NCBI GenBank assembly: GCA_030950365.1
Contig: JAUZRQ010000048.1
Coordinates: forward strand, 1 to 45,823
Direction: 5' to 3'
DNA length: 45,823 nt
DNA from: Candidatus Zhuqueibacterota bacterium
GTDB taxonomy: Bacteria > Zhuqueibacterota > Zhuqueibacteria > Zhuqueibacterales > Geothermadaptataceae
The translations under genes were made by a program, and so were the position numbers. Numbering within the stretch: the first letter of the stretch is position 1; each line of letters starts with the position of its first letter. The notes below the pieces were generated by a model. The model did not search any database, was not told the DNA's origin, and was given only the letters and a program-made list of their open reading frames with translations. Positions 8,178 through 17,069 of the stretch are shown here, piece after piece.

Positions 8178-8367
8178 GACTCCCTCCTGTTTGGACTAGA
8201 TGGATTTAATCAAGCGGCTTTTACCACCCTGCTCATTAATATAGTCTCAAAACACCGAATAAATGCGGGGAGATAAAACGATTTGGGAACCTTGCCAACT
8301 GCTTGTATCCGCACTTAGTTAGACGGTGAAGCCCCAAAAGTGTTTATTGGATTGGGTGGTCGGATTA

Positions 8368-9765
8368 TCAAAAATCATCATACGTAAGCACCACATTGTA
8401 AGTAGGTCGGAAAACCTGGTATGTACGTCCCCCATACCGAATGATCACACCGGGATAAATTGGACCACTAATTTCCACACGAATACCGGCTCGCAACCGG
8501 GATAGGCGCTCATTCAGGCTCGTAATTTCTTGTCGAAATTGTTCTATCGTCCGAATGTAATTTTCTTTGGTCTTCAACAAATTTTTCAATAGTTCATCGT
8601 ATTTTAGAGAACGGGACTGATAATTTGCTTTTGAACGAACAAACTGAAAAATTCGATCTTTGACCGCATTTAGCTGCTCTTCAAGCCGGGCTAGTTCCTT
8701 TTGTTTGGTGCTCAATCGTTGTACCAATTCCTGATTTGGGTCGATGTTAATAACCGTGCGTATGTTTTTTTCATTTCCTGCCCGATAAACACGTATGCTT
8801 TGGCCTATACATACGGTCCCTCCAATGAGACAGGACTTTTTACCAGCAAAAACCACCGCTCTTCCAGCCACCAGATTGCATTTCATGGCTTCGTCATGGA
8901 TGTAAATATTATTACTGGCCTGAATGGTCTGGTTATCGACATAGTGCACATAGACGTCGTTTCCTGCTTGAATTATGCCTTTGCCGCGCCCAATGAATCC
9001 CTTTAGTACATATACATCACCGCCGGCGATAATCTTCGCATCTTCAACTACTCCCATAACGAATACACTGCCTTTGGCATGAACACTGGAACCGCTCTTT
9101 ATATCTCCGTGAACCAGCAACGAATGTTCAACTTTGATTTCCCCCATTGCGGAAGAGATCGATCGAGGTATTTCCTCCAACGGCCAAATCGCTAACTCTT
9201 TCTCATTGGAGAATGTGATTGCTCCATTTAATCCGGCCACGTATAAAAAAGGATCCTGAGCATGGCGAATGACATTTTTCAATTCAGGTAATGGTGGGCT
9301 CTCCATTCTCGGAGCAGGAATAGGTTCTCCCTTTACGGTTATCCCGGGTTTCCCTTTGCCTGGTGGATGCACTCGCAAAACCGGTTGCCCTTTCTTTACA
9401 CGTAACAAAATCGCATCCAGAAAATCCTGCTCGTGATTTTGTATTGGAAATTTGCGCTTCAATGGAAAAAGGTATTCAACACGTCCAGGTGCTCCGGGAA
9501 CGGGTTCACGTCCCCTGGCAACAAGAATCGAATTTCGAGGTAACTGACCTTTGGCAAAGCGTTTAAACATGGGCTCCCAGTTTTCCAACGAAATACCGTA
9601 GGTAATACCACTCCGTTGTAAAATAGTCTTTACTGTTTGTGTGTCAATTTCCTTGCCCATATCTTTTTTGCCAAGCAGCATGTAAGCTCTTAGACCATTG
9701 TCCTGAGTTACTAATCGCATATGGCATTTACTCTTCGGATTAATTGTTTTAGAAGGAAATTTCAC
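8368..9765 (-). CDS. FapA family protein (DUF342)
   Basis: A 465-residue cytoplasmic protein of the FapA/DUF342 family, whose members are linked to polymerising or envelope-associated functions but have no agreed biochemical role. A conserved N-terminal alpha/beta region contains R-L-V-T-Q-D-N-G-L-R-A-Y-M and T-V-K-G-E-P-I-P. The middle is a right-handed beta-helix-like stretch with short repeats (VHGDIKSGSSVHAKGSVFVMG, IIAGGDVYVLKGFIGRG, IQASNNIYIHD) at about residues 210-330. A coiled coil lies around 345-420. The annotated start is GTG at 9765 with a weak ribosome site; ATG at 9720 (450 residues) is a real alternative. Codons are clearly more AT-rich than in adjacent genes. No terminator is seen. 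Confidence 0.87.
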   Translation of the reverse strand: MKFPSKTINPKSKCHMRLVTQDNGLRAYMLLGKKDMGKEIDTQTVKTILQRSGITYGISLENWEPMFKRFAKGQLPRNSILVARGREPVPGAPGRVEYLFPLKRKFPIQNHEQDFLDAILLRVKKGQPVLRVHPPGKGKPGITVKGEPIPAPRMESPPLPELKNVIRHAQDPFLYVAGLNGAITFSNEKELAIWPLEEIPRSISSAMGEIKVEHSLLVHGDIKSGSSVHAKGSVFVMGVVEDAKIIAGGDVYVLKGFIGRGKGIIQAGNDVYVHYVDNQTIQASNNIYIHDEAMKCNLVAGRAVVFAGKKSCLIGGTVCIGQSIRVYRAGNEKNIRTVINIDPNQELVQRLSTKQKELARLEEQLNAVKDRIFQFVRSKANYQSRSLKYDELLKNLLKTKENYIRTIEQFRQEITSLNERLSRLRAGIRVEISGPIYPGVIIRYGGRTYQVFRPTYNVVLTYDDF

Positions 9766-9941
9766 CCGGATGATTTCTTTTGGTGATGGACAAAACGTGC
9801 ATTATTTTAATCGTCCCCAAAAAGGTTATATTGACATTTTCTTGTACGATTTTGAACGGAATTCATGGAATAGGCTGTTGTCTGTAAAAAAAAGAAAAAC
9901 ATAGCCCACGCAGATCGCATAATAAATCGTAAATAGGTGGG

Positions 9942-11276
9942 ATGAAGTGGATGCCCATGAAAACACCATCTATAGCAGGAAAACTATTGCGAAGCTTTCT
10001 TAAAGGACTCGCATGGCTGTTATTGGGGCTGCTCATACTCATGCTGACGGTACTATTGCCAGCTTTTTTTCGCCACTTTGTAACCTTCCCGCAGCTCGAA
10101 CGCGAGCTTCGGGAATTGCAACTGCAACGGCGGCAAGCGAGGCGAGTGATCCCGTTGCAGGATTATAAAGGCGTGCTGCATGCGCATAGCTACTGGTCGC
10201 ACGACAGTCGCGGCGTGTTGGCGGAAATCATACCCGCCGCTCAGCGCGCCGATATCGATTTCATTTTTTTTACCGATCATCCGCGCTCGGATGTGGATTG
10301 CTTTCCGCGTAGCTACAACGGCATGTATGACGGCGTGCTCATCATTCCTGGCGCAGAAAAGCTGCGCCTGCTGGTCTGGCCGCTGGACACGCTGTGCATC
10401 AACTGGCGCGCCAATCGGGACACACTCATCCGGGGACTGGTGCAGCGCGGCGGCCTGGTGTTTTACGCCCACTCCGAAAAAGCGCACGACTGGGGAAATT
10501 CGGATTTTCAGGGGATGGAAATCTACAACATTCACACCGACATCAAGGATGAAGTCATGTGGAAGCTGCTGCCCGATCTTATTGTCAACAAGGGTCGTTT
10601 CCACCGCTGGATTTACCGCCGGATTTTCGATGAACAGCGTACCATCCTGGCGCTGTGGGATTCGCTGAACACACACCGCCGGGTGGTGGGGATTTCCGCC
10701 AACGATGCTCACAATAACCAAAACATTCGTGCGCGTCGGCTGAGCGACGGTCTGGTGGAATGGGTCGGGCCGAACGCGGATACCTGGCGAATTGGCAAAC
10801 CGGCCTGGTGGCAACAGTGGCTGTTTTCAGAGCCGGATACCTCCGGCTGGATCTTCAAATGGGAGATCGATCCCTATTTCGAATCGTTCCGATTTGTGAA
10901 TACCCACATCCTGGCCGACACGCTTTCGCCCGCCTCGCTGGCGCATCATCTCAAGGGTGGCCATGCCTTCATCGCCTTCGAGTCGCTGGCCCCGGCGGAC
11001 GGATTTCAGTTTTACGCCACCGCTGACGACCAGGTTGCCGCCATCATGGGCGATTCGCTGCGTTTCAGAGACGGATTGACCTTGCATGTGACATCTCCCC
11101 TGCCCGGACGCATCCGCTTTTTGCGCAACGGCCAACAAATCAGTCAGCACGATAAGACTTACTCCGCCGGGCTCGATGTGCAGCAACCGGGAGTGTATCG
11201 AGCCGAGGTAGCCATCTGGTTTAACGGCCGCTGGCTGCCCTGGATTTATGCCAATCCCGTGCATATTTTTCAATAA
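9942..11276 (+). CDS. Membrane-anchored PHP-domain metallohydrolase
   Basis: A 444-residue protein with one N-terminal transmembrane segment (about residues 22-42, very Leu-rich), followed by a PHP domain. Metal-ligand motifs of the PHP fold are visible: H80-x-H82 (GVLHAHSYWSHDS), F-F-T-D112-H113, P-G-A-E, F-Y-A-H-S and S-A-N-D-A-H. PHP domains hydrolyse phosphoesters with a two- or three-metal centre. The domain is predicted on the outer face if the helix is an uncleaved signal anchor. The C-terminal 100 residues look like a beta-sandwich. ATGs at 9942, 9951 and 9957 are all possible; AGGTGG at 9934-9939 is too close to the first and fits 9951 better. It is divergent from the FapA gene. The substrate is unknown. 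Confidence 0.84.
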   Translation: MKWMPMKTPSIAGKLLRSFLKGLAWLLLGLLILMLTVLLPAFFRHFVTFPQLERELRELQLQRRQARRVIPLQDYKGVLHAHSYWSHDSRGVLAEIIPAAQRADIDFIFFTDHPRSDVDCFPRSYNGMYDGVLIIPGAEKLRLLVWPLDTLCINWRANRDTLIRGLVQRGGLVFYAHSEKAHDWGNSDFQGMEIYNIHTDIKDEVMWKLLPDLIVNKGRFHRWIYRRIFDEQRTILALWDSLNTHRRVVGISANDAHNNQNIRARRLSDGLVEWVGPNADTWRIGKPAWWQQWLFSEPDTSGWIFKWEIDPYFESFRFVNTHILADTLSPASLAHHLKGGHAFIAFESLAPADGFQFYATADDQVAAIMGDSLRFRDGLTLHVTSPLPGRIRFLRNGQQISQHDKTYSAGLDVQQPGVYRAEVAIWFNGRWLPWIYANPVHIFQ

Positions 11277-11301
11277 AATCATGCATTAGACCTTTTTTTT
11301 C

Positions 11302-11330
11302 TTGACAAAGCGTCGATTCGTTAACATATT
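11302..11330 (+). promoter_or_regulatory. Candidate housekeeping promoter
   Basis: TTGACA (11302-11307), a 17-nt spacer, then CATATT (11325-11330), which matches TATAAT at four of six positions. A 7-bp hairpin follows at 11376-11394. If used for the operon starting at 11937, it implies a leader of about 600 nt. The promoter consensus of this lineage is not known, so this is tentative. Confidence 0.3.
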
Positions 11331-11375
11331 TTTCAAAAATTCAACAATTGACTGTCACTGTAAATTTGTTGGTTT

Positions 11376-11394
11376 TCGCAATTAACTATTGCGA
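11376..11394. repeat. 7-bp perfect inverted repeat TCGCAAT/ATTGCGA
   Basis: The loop is TAACT. It lies about 45 nt downstream of the candidate promoter -10 box, so it could be an operator or an early leader hairpin. Confidence 0.5.
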
Positions 11395-11873
11395 GCCGAT
11401 TGAATAACGCGCGCGAATTGCAGACCCGAGCGCTTATGCGCGCCTCCGACCTTGTAAAGAGGACGGGAATTCATCAGAGCACAGAAAAAATACTGCGGGC
11501 CACAGGGAATACATTACAGCACGCGCGGCACCATCGCGTACTGACCTTCCGCCTTTAACACCTTTCCACGTGATACTAGAAACGTTGCGCTTGTCGAGTA
11601 GAGAACCGAAATGCATGCTCAGCCTGAGGAGATGATCATGTCGCAACCTCTTGTCCTCAACGAGTCAACACCTGATTTTCATTAGTCTGTTCGGATTGGT
11701 CATTTAGCAGAAAGCCACAATTTGCGTTTGCCTTCCCTTCTGCGGATGGGGCGATCCAGAGCATCCGAATCATGCCGTATGGGGATCACTGTCTTCACTT
11801 CGGCGCGGCTTGTGGTTTCGTGGCCTGAACTGTTTTCCGGGAATCCTATGGACATTTCGTCATTCATCCTAAC

Positions 11874-11890
11874 TTTGCTTGCAAAGCAAA
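11874..11890 (+). repeat. Triloop hairpin upstream of the TonB receptor start
   Basis: TTTGCTT-GCA-AAGCAAA has seven perfect pairs and a three-base loop. It ends 46 nt before the ATG at 11937. The stem architecture matches the triloop hairpins at 1997-2080 and 35465-35721, but the sequence differs. Confidence 0.55.
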
Positions 11891-11936
11891 CCGCAGATTA
11901 AAATCAATGAATGTTCATTTTCATGGGAGATTTCCT

Positions 11937-14891
11937 ATGAAGCCCAGATCGATTTTTCTCTGCCTGCTGCTCGCAGGCCTGCTGCCATTGCAGATAGCGA
12001 CCGCCGGTACCACCGGCAAAATTCGCGGTACGGTGAAGGACAAACAAACCGGGGAACCGCTGCCCGGCGCCAATGTAATCATCCGCGGCACATCGCTGGG
12101 TGCGGCTTCCGATGCGAACGGGAACTTTGTGATCCTGTACGTGCCACCGGGCAAATACACCGTGGAAGCCAAAATGATCGGCTACCGAACCGAAGTGCGC
12201 ACCAATGTAAGAGTGGAGGTGGACCGCACGGCGGTGCTGGATTTCGAATTGGAACAAACGGCCATCGAAGTCGGCGAGATTGTAGTGGAAGCTAAACGCG
12301 ATCTCGTACAGGTGGATGTATCGGGAACGGAAAACTACATCACCAAAGAAGAATACGAAGCCACGCCCTTTGCCAACCGGCTCGAAGATGTGATCGGCCT
12401 GCAATCCGGCGTAACCGGCAACCTGATAGAGGGCGAGATCAAAATTCGCGAAGGCGAGGCCTACGAAGTCGGCGTGCTGGTGGATGGTTTCTCCACCGTG
12501 GATGCGAAATTCAACCGGCCGATCTTCAACGTGAGTCCGGGGGTAGTGCAGGAAGTCAAAATCATGCGCAATGGCTTCAACGCGGAGTACGGCATTTCGC
12601 GTTCCGGCATCATCAATATCATTACCAAAGATCCAGGGGAAAAATTTCATGGCACGTTCGACTACCAGCTTCTGCCAGCAGGGCGCCGACATGCCGGCCC
12701 TGATATATACGATCCCGACGTGCGATGGGAATACCGATTGTACGACGGTCCCAATGCCATGGAAGGCGACTCACTCATTTTGTACGAAGGCCGTCACCGC
12801 ATTGTGCGCGAGTGGATCGGTTGGAAAAAGCGCGCCGAACAGCTTTTAAATGACTCGAACCCCAACAACGATCTCACCGCGGAAGAAGCGCGCGAACTGT
12901 GGCGCTGGCGTCACCGCCCCATCACTTACGGCGATAGAATTGGTCATAACATCGATTTTACTTTAAATGGGCCATTGAAAATCACGCCGTGGAAAACGAG
13001 TTTTTTATTGGGCCTCCGCTATGAACGTCGGCCATTTGTACTCCCCCAACCCCGCGATTTTTTCGATGACCGTTCCGGAACCTTAAAACTCGTCAATCAA
13101 TTCGGGCCAAACGCCAAGTTGACCCTGTCCGCGTTTTATTCGGAAGTGCGGACCGTTCCGCAGGGATTCTCCTCCTCGAGCTGGTCCGGCGAGGACCGCA
13201 TTTCCTATGACGGCGGTTCGAGCGAAATTTTCTATCCCTTCCGCAAGCCGATCATCGATCGATATTCCACCCTGATCGGTGCCCGATTTGTATATACCAT
13301 GAGCCCCACGCGCTTTCTGGAAATCAACAGCAGCTTTTTCAACACCAAATATCATCTGGGCACGCCAAACGAATCTCCGGAAGACAAAGGCCGGGTTTTC
13401 GGCGGACGCCTCTTTCTTGATCCGCATGCCGGCTGGATCCCGAAGGAAAAAGGCGTGGATGATCTGGCATCCAGTTATCGCATGTACGGTGGAGCCAGCA
13501 CTTGGGACAATTCCTTTGGCCGCCGCGCCGATTTTCGCATCAGCTACACCGATCAGTTCCACCCCAGCCACGAGCTCAAAGCCGGCTTCGAACTCCGCTA
13601 TAACAATCTCAAAGAAGATCGCGTGCACTATAAAAACGATGATCCGGCGCAGAGCTTCATCTGGCGGTATCACGTCAAGCCCATTGAAATGTCCATGTTT
13701 CTTCAGGATAAAATCGAATTCAAGGGAATGATCGCCAACATAGGCGTGCGCTGGGATTATTACAACCCCAATGGCGAGTATCCGGATATCTCACAGGCGC
13801 TGGATCAACCCACGGACAAGGCCATTTATGAGGCCATGCTGAACGGCACCTATCCGAAAGTACGCGTGCGCGCCAAAACCTACATCAGTCCGCGCATCGG
13901 CGTGAGTTTTCCGCTCACCGAATCTAGCAAAATTTATTTCAACTACGGCCACTTTGTGCAAATGCCGCCCAACGAAGGGTTATACTCCAGCACCCTGGAC
14001 GGCGGCCGGCCGCGACTGCAGTGGCTGGGCAACATCCATCTCGATTTCGAAAAAACCATTGCTTACGAACTTGGCTATGATCACAGCCTGAACAACCAGT
14101 TCCAGATTCACGTTGGGGCTTATTACAAAGACTATCATGATGTGATCAACGGCATGGTGTACGCCCATTCCAACCAGTCGCTGATTCTCGAATGGCCGGC
14201 GCAGCGGGCCTATAAAGAAATTCGGGGGATCGAATTTGAGATTCGCAAACCGTATGGCCGTTGGATCACCGGCTTTCTCAATTTCAATATCACCAAAAAA
14301 AGTCAGGCGGACTTCCGGGTGCCACGGTTCGGTAGCTGCTGCCCGATCGTCACGGATGATCCGCAGGTGGGCATCGATGGCGAGCTCAAGGGCATTCCGC
14401 GTCCGGACATCACCGAGATCGCGCCTTATGGCCGTGGCGTCATCACCTTGCATGCGCCGGAAGGCTTTGGCCCCAAACTCGGAGGCATTTCGATTCTCGG
14501 CGGCACCAAAGCCAGCCTGCAGGTGTTCTATCAGGGACCGCAGCGGATTGATCACCCGAACCGCAAATTCCGCCTGGAGCATCCCGACGTGGTGTTCAAA
14601 ACCATCCCGTTCTTCAGCAGCAATCTGCGCATTTCGCGCCGTTTCGATTTCAAAACCATGAACATGGAAGTGTATCTGGATATCAGCAACTTTCTGGTCA
14701 GCAAGTACCGGAACCCACCTGGCTACGGTCCAGCTCGAGAGGATTATTTCAACGATTTGTATGAAAATGGCAAGACCGACCGCGTTGGCAGCGAAGAGGT
14801 CAGCGATCCGCTGCTCTTGCGAACCGAAGCCAAGGTAGTCTATCGCGGTCAGCTACGACTATGGGTGTTAGGCGTCCGCTATCGATTCTAA
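11937..14891 (+). CDS. TonB-dependent receptor with carboxypeptidase-regulatory-like domain (operon gene 1)
   Basis: A 984-residue outer-membrane receptor. The ATG at 11937, preceded by GGGAGA, gives a clean signal peptide (residues 1-23, ending I-A-T-A) and is preferred over the in-frame ATG at 11907. Residues about 27-105 are the CarboxypepD_reg-like beta-sandwich (GKIRGTVKDKQTGEPLPGAN, SDANGNFVILYVPPGKYTV). A VGEIVVEAKRD segment leads to the plug (about 125-235, with NAEYGISRSGIINIITK). The long barrel ends in L-G-V-R-Y-R-F with the usual terminal aromatic. It heads a four-gene operon with an FnIII protein, a PorV-like barrel and a sortable cargo, which suggests an envelope module for binding or exporting a polymer. 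The ligand is unknown. Confidence 0.92.
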   Translation: MKPRSIFLCLLLAGLLPLQIATAGTTGKIRGTVKDKQTGEPLPGANVIIRGTSLGAASDANGNFVILYVPPGKYTVEAKMIGYRTEVRTNVRVEVDRTAVLDFELEQTAIEVGEIVVEAKRDLVQVDVSGTENYITKEEYEATPFANRLEDVIGLQSGVTGNLIEGEIKIREGEAYEVGVLVDGFSTVDAKFNRPIFNVSPGVVQEVKIMRNGFNAEYGISRSGIINIITKDPGEKFHGTFDYQLLPAGRRHAGPDIYDPDVRWEYRLYDGPNAMEGDSLILYEGRHRIVREWIGWKKRAEQLLNDSNPNNDLTAEEARELWRWRHRPITYGDRIGHNIDFTLNGPLKITPWKTSFLLGLRYERRPFVLPQPRDFFDDRSGTLKLVNQFGPNAKLTLSAFYSEVRTVPQGFSSSSWSGEDRISYDGGSSEIFYPFRKPIIDRYSTLIGARFVYTMSPTRFLEINSSFFNTKYHLGTPNESPEDKGRVFGGRLFLDPHAGWIPKEKGVDDLASSYRMYGGASTWDNSFGRRADFRISYTDQFHPSHELKAGFELRYNNLKEDRVHYKNDDPAQSFIWRYHVKPIEMSMFLQDKIEFKGMIANIGVRWDYYNPNGEYPDISQALDQPTDKAIYEAMLNGTYPKVRVRAKTYISPRIGVSFPLTESSKIYFNYGHFVQMPPNEGLYSSTLDGGRPRLQWLGNIHLDFEKTIAYELGYDHSLNNQFQIHVGAYYKDYHDVINGMVYAHSNQSLILEWPAQRAYKEIRGIEFEIRKPYGRWITGFLNFNITKKSQADFRVPRFGSCCPIVTDDPQVGIDGELKGIPRPDITEIAPYGRGVITLHAPEGFGPKLGGISILGGTKASLQVFYQGPQRIDHPNRKFRLEHPDVVFKTIPFFSSNLRISRRFDFKTMNMEVYLDISNFLVSKYRNPPGYGPAREDYFNDLYENGKTDRVGSEEVSDPLLLRTEAKVVYRGQLRLWVLGVRYRF

Positions 14892-14925
14892 CGTTGCCAA
14901 TCTATGAAAAAAAGGAGTACTTGCT

Positions 14926-16992
14926 ATGCGTCGATGGCATTTAGCTTTGCCCCTCATAGGTCTAATCAGCCTGATGGTCTGGCAGACCGGGCAAGCGCAA
15001 ATCCGGTCGCATGAAATCGGCCGGTTGTGGGATTCCTTTTTCCCCACCGAGGCGCTGCCGGAATATGCCCCGGTACAAAACCAGATGACCTATCCGGCCG
15101 GCGACTTTTCTTCGCAACGCAACAAAAATTTAGAAGGCCGCGGCCTGTGGATCGGCGTGGCCAATTTCACCGACAAAAATGGCCGGTTCTGGGGAAAATA
15201 TGTTTCCGAGAATGGCATATTGAATTACGACTCACCCATTTACACCACCAAAATCCGCAACCGCAAATTCTTCCGCTCCCGGCGGCCGCGGGTGCTGGTC
15301 AACGGCGCCAGCGAGTTGCGAGTGCTCGATCCCCGCAGCGGCTCGGGCATCCTGCGCAGACGCAGCCTGCTTTCCGACGAACAGATCGAAACCATCTGGG
15401 CCATGGACGTCGGCATACAGGTGACCCGCCGCACCTACGCGTTTGCCAATCAGAATCACAACAGCTACATCATCATGGAGTACACGTTTAAAAACAACGG
15501 CAGCATTGATGAAAACCCGAGCACGGTGGAGCTGACGCAGCAGGACCTGACCGGCGTCTTTTTCGGCTTCTACTACAGCCTTATCCCTAGCGGCGATCGA
15601 GGTCACCTGCAGGTGGGCCAGCGAGATGAATGGTGCCACTATTACGGCAACCAGCCCGGCGACACCCTGCGCGGCCTGTGGTACGTGTACGACGGCGACG
15701 CCCAGACCAAAATCATCGATGACACCGGCGATCCGGATGAAAAAACCGGCGAATTTCTGGCCACGCAATATATCGGTATTGGCATTCTGCATGCCGACCG
15801 CGCTTACAATGATCCCCAGGACGACCGCAGCCAGCCTTACACGGTCAACTTTTTCCCCATGTCCAATCTAAAAACGCATGGCAGCTACACGGAAGAAGAC
15901 ATGTACCAGGACCTGGCTTCCGGTGAGCAGAGCCAGGGATCGGACACCGGCCAGTATGCCCGGCCAACCAATCCGGAAATCCAGGCGCCGGTGGTGATGT
16001 TCGCTTTCGGACCGTATGATCTGCCCTTCGGCGAGGAAATCAAAATTGTGCTGTACGAGGCCATTGGCTCCATTTCACGACCGCTGGCCATCCAGGCCGG
16101 GCAGGATTGGAAAGATGGCAAGCTCACCTTCAACGGATTGAGCGGCGATGCGGCGAAAAACGCGCTGATTGCCACCGGCCGCGATTCTCTTCTGATGATC
16201 GCCTCCCATGCCGAATGGGCCTGGCGCAATGGCCTGAAGACTATCCCCGATCCGCCGCCGTCGCCGGAGCTACGTATCGACTCCGGCCCGGGAAAAATTG
16301 TGCTGACCTGGGATGACGTTTCGCAGGAAAAGGACCCGGACACCGGCGCGCTCGATTTCGCCGGCTATCGCGTGTATCGCGCTGAGGGCAGCTTCCTGAA
16401 CGAATACCAGCTCATCTGGGATTCGGCCGAGAGTGGCAAACCCGACACCACCATGTATGTCGATCGCGACGTGGAACGCGGCAAATCGTATTTTTATTAC
16501 GTGACCGCCTACGACGATGGCACGCAAAACACCACCGGCCTGTTCCCCGGTCAGAAGCTGGAATCGAGTCCGTTCTATAACCGCAATTATCAGTTCGGCG
16601 CCTCGCCGTTTCTGGGCGCCCGCAAAGACCTCGACTCGGTTTACGTGGTGCCCAATCCGTATCATGTGGCCGGATTCGCCTATGGCGGCCGCCCGCGGGA
16701 TCAGTACTACATTGAGGACCGCGAGGTGCGCGATCAGATTGCCTTCGTCGGGCTGCCCACAAAAGCCATCATCCGCATTTTCACCGTGCATGGCGATCTG
16801 GTGGCCACCATTCACCACCCCGATCCCACCAATCCGCAATCGATCCCGGACTCGGCGGATGAAGCGTGGTTTCAAATCACCGATAGCTATCAGATCATCA
16901 AAAGTGGCGTATATTTTTACGTGGTCGAGGGGTGGGACCTGGAGGGCAATTACCTCGGCACCACATCCGGCAAGTTTGTCATCATCCGCTGA
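14926..16992 (+). CDS. Secreted protein with fibronectin type III and FlgD/T9SS-like C-terminal domain (operon gene 2)
   Basis: 688 residues, start after AAGGAG; residues 1-25 are a signal peptide ending in G-Q-A-Q. The first 430 residues are not recognised; they are Tyr/Asp/Gly-rich and probably beta-structured. A fibronectin type III domain lies near 440-545 (GKIVLTWDDVSQEKD, FAGYRVYRAEG, GKSYFYYVTAYDDG). After a V-V-P-N-P-Y motif (about residue 570), the last 115 residues form a beta-sandwich (IIRIFTVHGDLVATI, IIKSGVYFYVVEG, GKFVIIR) that resembles type IX-type sorting or FlgD Ig-like tails. It starts 34 nt after the TonB receptor, so co-transcription is likely. It may act as a surface partner of the receptor, by analogy with SusD-type partners, although it shows no SusD fold. 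Confidence 0.8.
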   Translation: MRRWHLALPLIGLISLMVWQTGQAQIRSHEIGRLWDSFFPTEALPEYAPVQNQMTYPAGDFSSQRNKNLEGRGLWIGVANFTDKNGRFWGKYVSENGILNYDSPIYTTKIRNRKFFRSRRPRVLVNGASELRVLDPRSGSGILRRRSLLSDEQIETIWAMDVGIQVTRRTYAFANQNHNSYIIMEYTFKNNGSIDENPSTVELTQQDLTGVFFGFYYSLIPSGDRGHLQVGQRDEWCHYYGNQPGDTLRGLWYVYDGDAQTKIIDDTGDPDEKTGEFLATQYIGIGILHADRAYNDPQDDRSQPYTVNFFPMSNLKTHGSYTEEDMYQDLASGEQSQGSDTGQYARPTNPEIQAPVVMFAFGPYDLPFGEEIKIVLYEAIGSISRPLAIQAGQDWKDGKLTFNGLSGDAAKNALIATGRDSLLMIASHAEWAWRNGLKTIPDPPPSPELRIDSGPGKIVLTWDDVSQEKDPDTGALDFAGYRVYRAEGSFLNEYQLIWDSAESGKPDTTMYVDRDVERGKSYFYYVTAYDDGTQNTTGLFPGQKLESSPFYNRNYQFGASPFLGARKDLDSVYVVPNPYHVAGFAYGGRPRDQYYIEDREVRDQIAFVGLPTKAIIRIFTVHGDLVATIHHPDPTNPQSIPDSADEAWFQITDSYQIIKSGVYFYVVEGWDLEGNYLGTTSGKFVIIR

Positions 16993-17021
16993 CCCCGGCG
17001 GAAATCGATTCTGGACTTAGA

Positions 17022-17056
17022 AAAAAATATGGCTGAAGGTCAAAAGCATATTTTTT
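17022..17056 (+). promoter_or_regulatory. Intercistronic 10-bp perfect A/T hairpin
   Basis: AAAAAATATG (17022-17031) pairs perfectly with CATATTTTTT (17047-17056) across a 15-nt loop. It sits between the FnIII gene and the PorV-like gene, just before the latter's GGAG ribosome site. It could be a weak terminator, attenuator or RNA-processing site; the stem has only one G-C pair. Confidence 0.45.
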
Positions 17057-17069
17057 CCGGAGATCAATC

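Larger units (their letters stand above)
11277..11936. other. 660-nt gene-free region upstream of the envelope operon
   Basis: No gene is supported; a 70-codon frame on the minus strand (11434-11646) has no ribosome site or recognisable motif. It holds a candidate promoter (11302-11330), a hairpin TCGCAAT-TAACT-ATTGCGA at 11376-11394, and a triloop hairpin TTTGCTT-GCA-AAGCAAA at 11874-11890, 46 nt before the receptor start. The left part is AT-rich; the middle reads like decayed coding or repeat sequence. Confidence 0.55.

Noticed and set aside
11434-11646. Minus-strand 70-codon frame in the operon leader
   Set aside because: No ribosome site, no motif, Arg/Ser-rich; probably chance.
17022-17056. 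Strong intrinsic terminator
   Set aside because: The stem has a single G-C pair, and downstream genes are close with good ribosome sites, so at most partial termination is likely.
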